From Pirellulales bacterium (GTDB lineage: Bacteria; Planctomycetota; Planctomycetia; Pirellulales; JALHPA01): a stretch of DNA of 9,719 nt. Position numbers and translations under genes: made by a program. Location: positions 1-9,719 of the forward strand of contig JALHPA010000054.1 of NCBI GenBank assembly GCA_022842745.1. The letters run 5' to 3'. Numbering within the stretch: the first letter of the stretch is position 1; every line of letters starts with the position of its first letter. The notes beneath the pieces were generated by a model. It was not told the origin of the DNA and ran no database searches. It saw nothing but the letters and a program-made list of their open reading frames with translations. Positions 6,466-9,719 of this stretch are shown here, in pieces.

Positions 6466-8550
6466 ATGCGTTGTCGGCGAACCGCGATTGCGATCTCCGT
6501 TTGGGCCTTGGTTTGGCTTTCCGCCCCCACCCAGGGGCAGCCGCTGCGCAAACTTCGGGCCCAGCGGCAGGAAGCCCAACTCCCTGCCGCCGCGAGTTCG
6601 GTCGATTCCTGGCTCGGCCGGCTCGATCGCGTGCAACCCAAGGCGGCTCCTGACTACGCGCGGCAAAATGTCCCAGACCTGGTCCAAGCGGCCGGCGCCA
6701 TCGAGGATTGGTGCAGCCAACTGGCGCGTTTTGAAAACGCCGAACGTCCCGGTCAGGTGTTGCTGGTGACCCGAAAGCTGCTGGAGGCCAAGTCGCGGGT
6801 CGACCGCCAGTTGGAATCCGTTATCGCCCAGCGGAAAGAATTCGTCGCGCTGCAAGACGACGCCGACCGCCAGAAGGGTCTGCTGAACTACCTTGCGACC
6901 TGTTCCACCCTGATCGATCTGAGCGGGCGGCTGCGGTACTTGCTGTTTGACGCGCTCCATTTCGCCGCCGATGAAATCGTCGTCCGCCCCGGCGAATACG
7001 AGGAGCTGCTGGACCTGCTGATCGAAGAGCGGTGCGGCATCGGGGCGGTGGTGGTCTCCGTCGGGCTGTTCGATCCCCCCAAGAACAACCCCGATGGCGC
7101 CGTTCCCGTCGGTTCGTCGGCCAAACGAAAAATCCTGCGGCTGATCGCCGTCTGCGGCCAGTACGAGTTGCGGCCCGAAGTCGCCCGCTTTATTCGCGAC
7201 GAAACTAGCCCCCCCTTGGTGCTCGCGGCGGCGGAGACGTTGCGCCAAATCGGCCTGTCGCAGGAACCGCGGCCTGGGCAGGACGCTGGCCTTCCGAAGC
7301 CCGCCATCACGGCCCGCGAACTGGCAGAGATCCTCCGGCGGCAGAATCGCGCTTCCCTGGGGGGGGCGGAACGGCGACGGATTCAGGAGTTGCTCGCGTG
7401 GTGCGAACCGCTAGCCAAGGCCGGCATCGCGGACAGCTACCGACTTGGTTCGACCGAAATCCGCCACGGCGACTGGCTGCTGATGCGCAATCCCTCGCCC
7501 TACAACTTGTTCACCGATCTCTCGCCCGGATTGTTCACGCACGTCGGCGTGGCCGCGGTCGAGACCGGCTCGGACGGAGTGCGTCGGCTGGTGATCGTCG
7601 ATATTCCCGAGCGCCAGCCGATCATGCCGGCCACCAATGTCGACGCCTTTGTCGCTCGCACGCGGCATTTCGTCTTCCTGCGGCATCCAGAGGCCCCAGT
7701 CGCCAAGGCGTTGGGCGACGCGGCGGCCGCCACAATCGGCAATTCGACCGAATTTGACCTGAACTTTCGCACCGAACGGATCGAAGCCTTGAAGGGAAAA
7801 CCCCTCCGGGGCGAAAAGATCCACACCTATTGCGCCGGCTTTCTGGCGCTTTGTGCCTTACAGACCAATCGCGCCCGCGAGGAGTTCTTTCCGCTGCCGG
7901 AAGGCCCGGCCGGTGGCCGCACCCGCGAAAACCTGGCCGAATTGGGGTTCACGTTCGGAGATAAGTTCGTCTCTCCCACCGGGGCCTTCTTCTCCCCCAA
8001 ATTGGAACTCGTCGGCCGGCGCGAGCCGATGTACGACCCCGGGCGCGAAATCGAAGAGGCCGTTTTCGACCATTTCGCCCGCTGCTTGCTCACCCGCCAG
8101 GCCCGTCTGGCGCCAGACACGTTCCAGGCACTGCGCATGAAAGTCGCCGCGGCCGCCAAAGGCAATCCGATCTTGAGCAAGGCCCTGGCCGGAGCGGCCG
8201 GCGTGGCCGAGGACGCGGATCTCGTCGCGGCCGCCCGCGCCGCCGTCCTGGTCGAGGCCCTGGACGAAGTCGCCTTCGGCGCCAGCCGGGACTATGCCGC
8301 CGCACGAGAAGCAATTCTCGACGCCGCCGCGCCCGCATCCGCGGTCCCCTCCTCGCGCGAGGAACAGGAACGCGCCCGCCGGTTTCGAGTCCAACATCGC
8401 GAGCTCATCGAACAGATCCAAACGAACCGGCTCTCTCCGCGGGGACTACGGCAAGCGCTGGTCAAGCATTACAGCGATGTCGGCCAGCGCGCCATCGAAG
8501 CCCGGTTCTTCGCTGCGACCGGCGACAAAGAGAGCGCTGCCGGCCGTTAA
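6466..8550 (+). CDS. Secreted protein with YiiX/YebB-like permuted papain-like hydrolase domain
   Basis: A 694-residue protein. The N-terminus (MRCRRTAIAISVWALVWLSA) is a signal peptide with probable cleavage near 22-25. Residues 30-215 are mostly helical; about 220-262 (KRKILRLIAVCGQYELRPEV and on) resembles one HEAT-like helix pair. The domain from about 330 fits the permuted NlpC/P60, YiiX-type fold: HGDWLLMRNPSPYNLFTDL (334 on), then FTHVGVA with candidate catalytic H359, and much later HTYCAGFLALC with candidate nucleophile C456. That His-before-Cys order is the family's permuted layout. Relatives are presumed amidases or peptidases acting on cell-wall or lipid-linked substrates; the substrate here is unknown. 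Residues 530-694 are a helical, Ala/Arg-rich tail. YiiX itself is about 200 residues, so this is a much larger version. The ATG at 6466 is chosen because it directly precedes the signal peptide; a TTG 21 codons earlier is less likely. Neither has a good Shine-Dalgarno. Confidence 0.72.
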   Translation: MRCRRTAIAISVWALVWLSAPTQGQPLRKLRAQRQEAQLPAAASSVDSWLGRLDRVQPKAAPDYARQNVPDLVQAAGAIEDWCSQLARFENAERPGQVLLVTRKLLEAKSRVDRQLESVIAQRKEFVALQDDADRQKGLLNYLATCSTLIDLSGRLRYLLFDALHFAADEIVVRPGEYEELLDLLIEERCGIGAVVVSVGLFDPPKNNPDGAVPVGSSAKRKILRLIAVCGQYELRPEVARFIRDETSPPLVLAAAETLRQIGLSQEPRPGQDAGLPKPAITARELAEILRRQNRASLGGAERRRIQELLAWCEPLAKAGIADSYRLGSTEIRHGDWLLMRNPSPYNLFTDLSPGLFTHVGVAAVETGSDGVRRLVIVDIPERQPIMPATNVDAFVARTRHFVFLRHPEAPVAKALGDAAAATIGNSTEFDLNFRTERIEALKGKPLRGEKIHTYCAGFLALCALQTNRAREEFFPLPEGPAGGRTRENLAELGFTFGDKFVSPTGAFFSPKLELVGRREPMYDPGREIEEAVFDHFARCLLTRQARLAPDTFQALRMKVAAAAKGNPILSKALAGAAGVAEDADLVAAARAAVLVEALDEVAFGASRDYAAAREAILDAAAPASAVPSSREEQERARRFRVQHRELIEQIQTNRLSPRGLRQALVKHYSDVGQRAIEARFFAATGDKESAAGR

Positions 8551-8966
8551 TCGGCTGGCGGCGGGCGGCGCGAACGTTTCTTTTCGGATTGTTCCCGCTT
8601 TCCCTCTCGCCGCCGCTCGATGCTCCCCCGGCTGGGCTTGGTCTTCTTTCTGGGGGTCGGAGCGCGCGCCACGGAGAGCAGCATTTCCCGTAGTTTTTCC
8701 AGGCAATCCTCTTCGTTGCGGCGCTGGTCGCGGAACCGCTGGCTGGTGATCAGGATCTCCCCCAAGGTCGTAATCCGAGCCGCGAAACGCTCGAGAAACC
8801 GCTGCCGCACGGCCGGCGGCAAGGACGGGCTGGCCGCGATCGCCCAGCGAAGCTGCGCCTTGCTGCTGACCTTGTTCACGTTCTGCCCCCCCGGCCCGCT
8901 GCTGCGCACGAAGGCCCACTGGAACTCATCGTGAGGAATACGGAGGGTGGGGGTGATTTCCAACAT
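8547..8966 (-). CDS. arfB: Peptidyl-tRNA hydrolase ArfB (alternative ribosome-rescue factor B)
   Basis: ArfB enters the empty mRNA channel of stalled ribosomes and hydrolyses the peptidyl-tRNA through a GGQ motif. From the ATG at 8966 the protein has 139 residues, with SSGPGGQNVNKV placing GGQ at 26-28, as in the E. coli protein (140 residues). The RF-1-like catalytic domain (to about 100, with LRW after the GGQ loop and SQRFRDQRRNEEDC near 81-94) is followed by a Lys/Arg-rich tail (RKKTKPSRG, KREQSEKKRSRRPPPAD), the part that occupies the mRNA channel. An in-frame ATG at 9002 would add 12 residues (MISAIAVAAQAR); it overlaps the stop of the preceding gene as ATGA and has AAGG nearby, so it may be the used start. 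The family fit favours 8966. The larger in-frame extension to 9668 is read-through noise in the membrane gene. Its stop overlaps the stop of the converging YiiX-like gene. Confidence 0.9.
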   Translation of the reverse strand: MLEITPTLRIPHDEFQWAFVRSSGPGGQNVNKVSSKAQLRWAIAASPSLPPAVRQRFLERFAARITTLGEILITSQRFRDQRRNEEDCLEKLREMLLSVARAPTPRKKTKPSRGSIERRREGKREQSEKKRSRRPPPAD

Positions 8967-8998
8967 GCGTGCCTGTGCCGCGACCGCGATCGCGGAGA

Positions 8999-9719
8999 TC
9001 ATGCGGCCTTGCGCTCCGATACCCGCTGGTTCTCCACAGGCTCGAACGGGTCGCGCGCCAGCAACAGCACCGCCATGACCGCGCTGCACGCGATCGTCGC
9101 GAGCGCCAACGCAATCTGGAATCCCTGCACATCCCAGCCGATGTGCTCCAGATACCAGGTCTTGATCCCCGGTTTGCCAGAGTTCGCGAAGCGTGGATTG
9201 AATCCGTACGCAACCTTGTAGCCAAACCCAAAGAAGCTGTGCAGCCAACCGCAGGCAAACGTTCCCCATTGGCCCCGCTGGGCGCACTGCCAGAGCACGA
9301 CCAGCAAGAACGGCAGATACCACATCTCGTATTCCGGCATCACGCCGTAGAAGAACGTGAAAAACAAGCAATACAGTCCCACCACCGCCGACCAGACCGA
9401 CAGTCGCCGCCGAACGGCGACCGCGGCAAACGCGGCGATCGAAGCCGCCGTCAGAAAAGTGGCCAGGTTCCGCACCGGCCGTTCCGAGAATTCCCCAAAC
9501 AACATCCACCAGATTCCATAGGGACTGGCCCCCATAAACGGCCGAACGATGAACTGTTTGAGGAGCTCGAAATTGCCGTCGCGCCACCACAGAAACGCAA
9601 GGAACAACAACCCGAGGCTGACGCCGCACACGGTTACCGCGCGGCGCGCCTTTGGATAACCAATCCAAATTCCACCGATCGTAACCGCCAAAAATGGTTT
9701 GGCGAAAAACATGCCTGCT
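8999..9719 (-). CDS. Polytopic membrane protein, possible GT-C type glycosyltransferase (5' end beyond window)
   Basis: The frame is open to the right edge (Ala-Gly precede the first visible Met), so 240 C-terminal residues are seen and the true start lies outside. Counting from the Met at 9712, hydrophobic segments lie at about 5-20, 26-43, 83-103, 106-124, 130-145 and 193-222, giving roughly six membrane helices. Aromatic-rich loops (MPEYEMWYLPFLLVVLW) and the visible KPFLAVT near the start resemble the C-terminal halves of GT-C, GT87/DUF2029-like mannosyltransferases, which use lipid-linked sugars at the membrane. The catalytic N-terminal loop of that fold is not in the window, so the enzyme class is inference. 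A soluble tail (DPFEPVENQRVSERKAA) ends in a TGA that overlaps a candidate arfB start as ATGA, so the two genes are probably one operon. Confidence 0.7.
   Translation of the reverse strand, partial: AGMFFAKPFLAVTIGGIWIGYPKARRAVTVCGVSLGLLFLAFLWWRDGNFELLKQFIVRPFMGASPYGIWWMLFGEFSERPVRNLATFLTAASIAAFAAVAVRRRLSVWSAVVGLYCLFFTFFYGVMPEYEMWYLPFLLVVLWQCAQRGQWGTFACGWLHSFFGFGYKVAYGFNPRFANSGKPGIKTWYLEHIGWDVQGFQIALALATIACSAVMAVLLLARDPFEPVENQRVSERKAA

Noticed and set aside
5586..6641. Long open frame of 351 codons on the minus strand, antisense to the BBP7 gene
   Set aside because: It crosses a terminator hairpin, has no domain or plausible composition, and overlaps a clear signal-peptide barrel gene; GC-rich DNA commonly gives such shadows.
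6346..7248. Open frame of 300 codons on the minus strand, antisense to the YiiX-like gene
   Set aside because: Gly/Gln-rich low-information protein without recognisable motifs, lying fully opposite a gene with signal peptide and conserved motifs.
9003..9668. N-terminal extension of the arfB frame up to 9668
   Set aside because: The extra residues are the out-of-frame reading of the polytopic membrane gene; ArfB similarity begins only near 8966.

Overview
The window looks like an ordinary chromosomal segment of a planctomycete, most likely of the Pirellulales group. The main reasons are a BBP7-type outer-membrane beta-barrel protein, a Gfo/Idh/MocA-like protein with a C-terminal membrane anchor, and GC-rich codon use throughout. 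The phylum call is by protein recognition only; there is no rRNA or other marker gene here. I see no mobile element, CRISPR array, tRNA or rRNA.

Layout: two genes at the left edge read leftwards. These are the membrane-anchored Gfo/Idh/MocA-like protein, which runs off the window at base 1, and a coiled-coil C4 zinc-ribbon protein. A 244-base divergent spacer with a perfect 20-base GC palindrome and a second operator-like inverted repeat separates them from rightward genes. The rightward block starts with a DUF2177 membrane protein. It continues with three small stress-type genes (glycine-zipper protein, GlsB/YeaQ-type membrane protein, YciE/YciF ferritin-like protein) that end at a strong hairpin terminator. 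Next come the BBP7 barrel gene with its own terminator and a large secreted protein with a permuted papain-like (YiiX-type) hydrolase domain. The right edge again reads leftwards: a polytopic membrane protein that enters from beyond the window, followed immediately by the ribosome-rescue hydrolase ArfB.

Functional reading: bases 2907-4465 look like one transcription unit for envelope and oxidative/osmotic stress. The BBP7 and YiiX-like genes are both exported envelope proteins but are separated by a terminator, so joint function is not shown. ArfB appears translationally linked to the membrane protein before it, and its stop codon interlocks with that of the converging YiiX-like gene. I found no convincing new multi-gene system. 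The best leads are the degenerate, membrane-anchored Gfo/Idh/MocA-like protein, the large YiiX-like hydrolase with helical flanks, and the structured divergent spacer.
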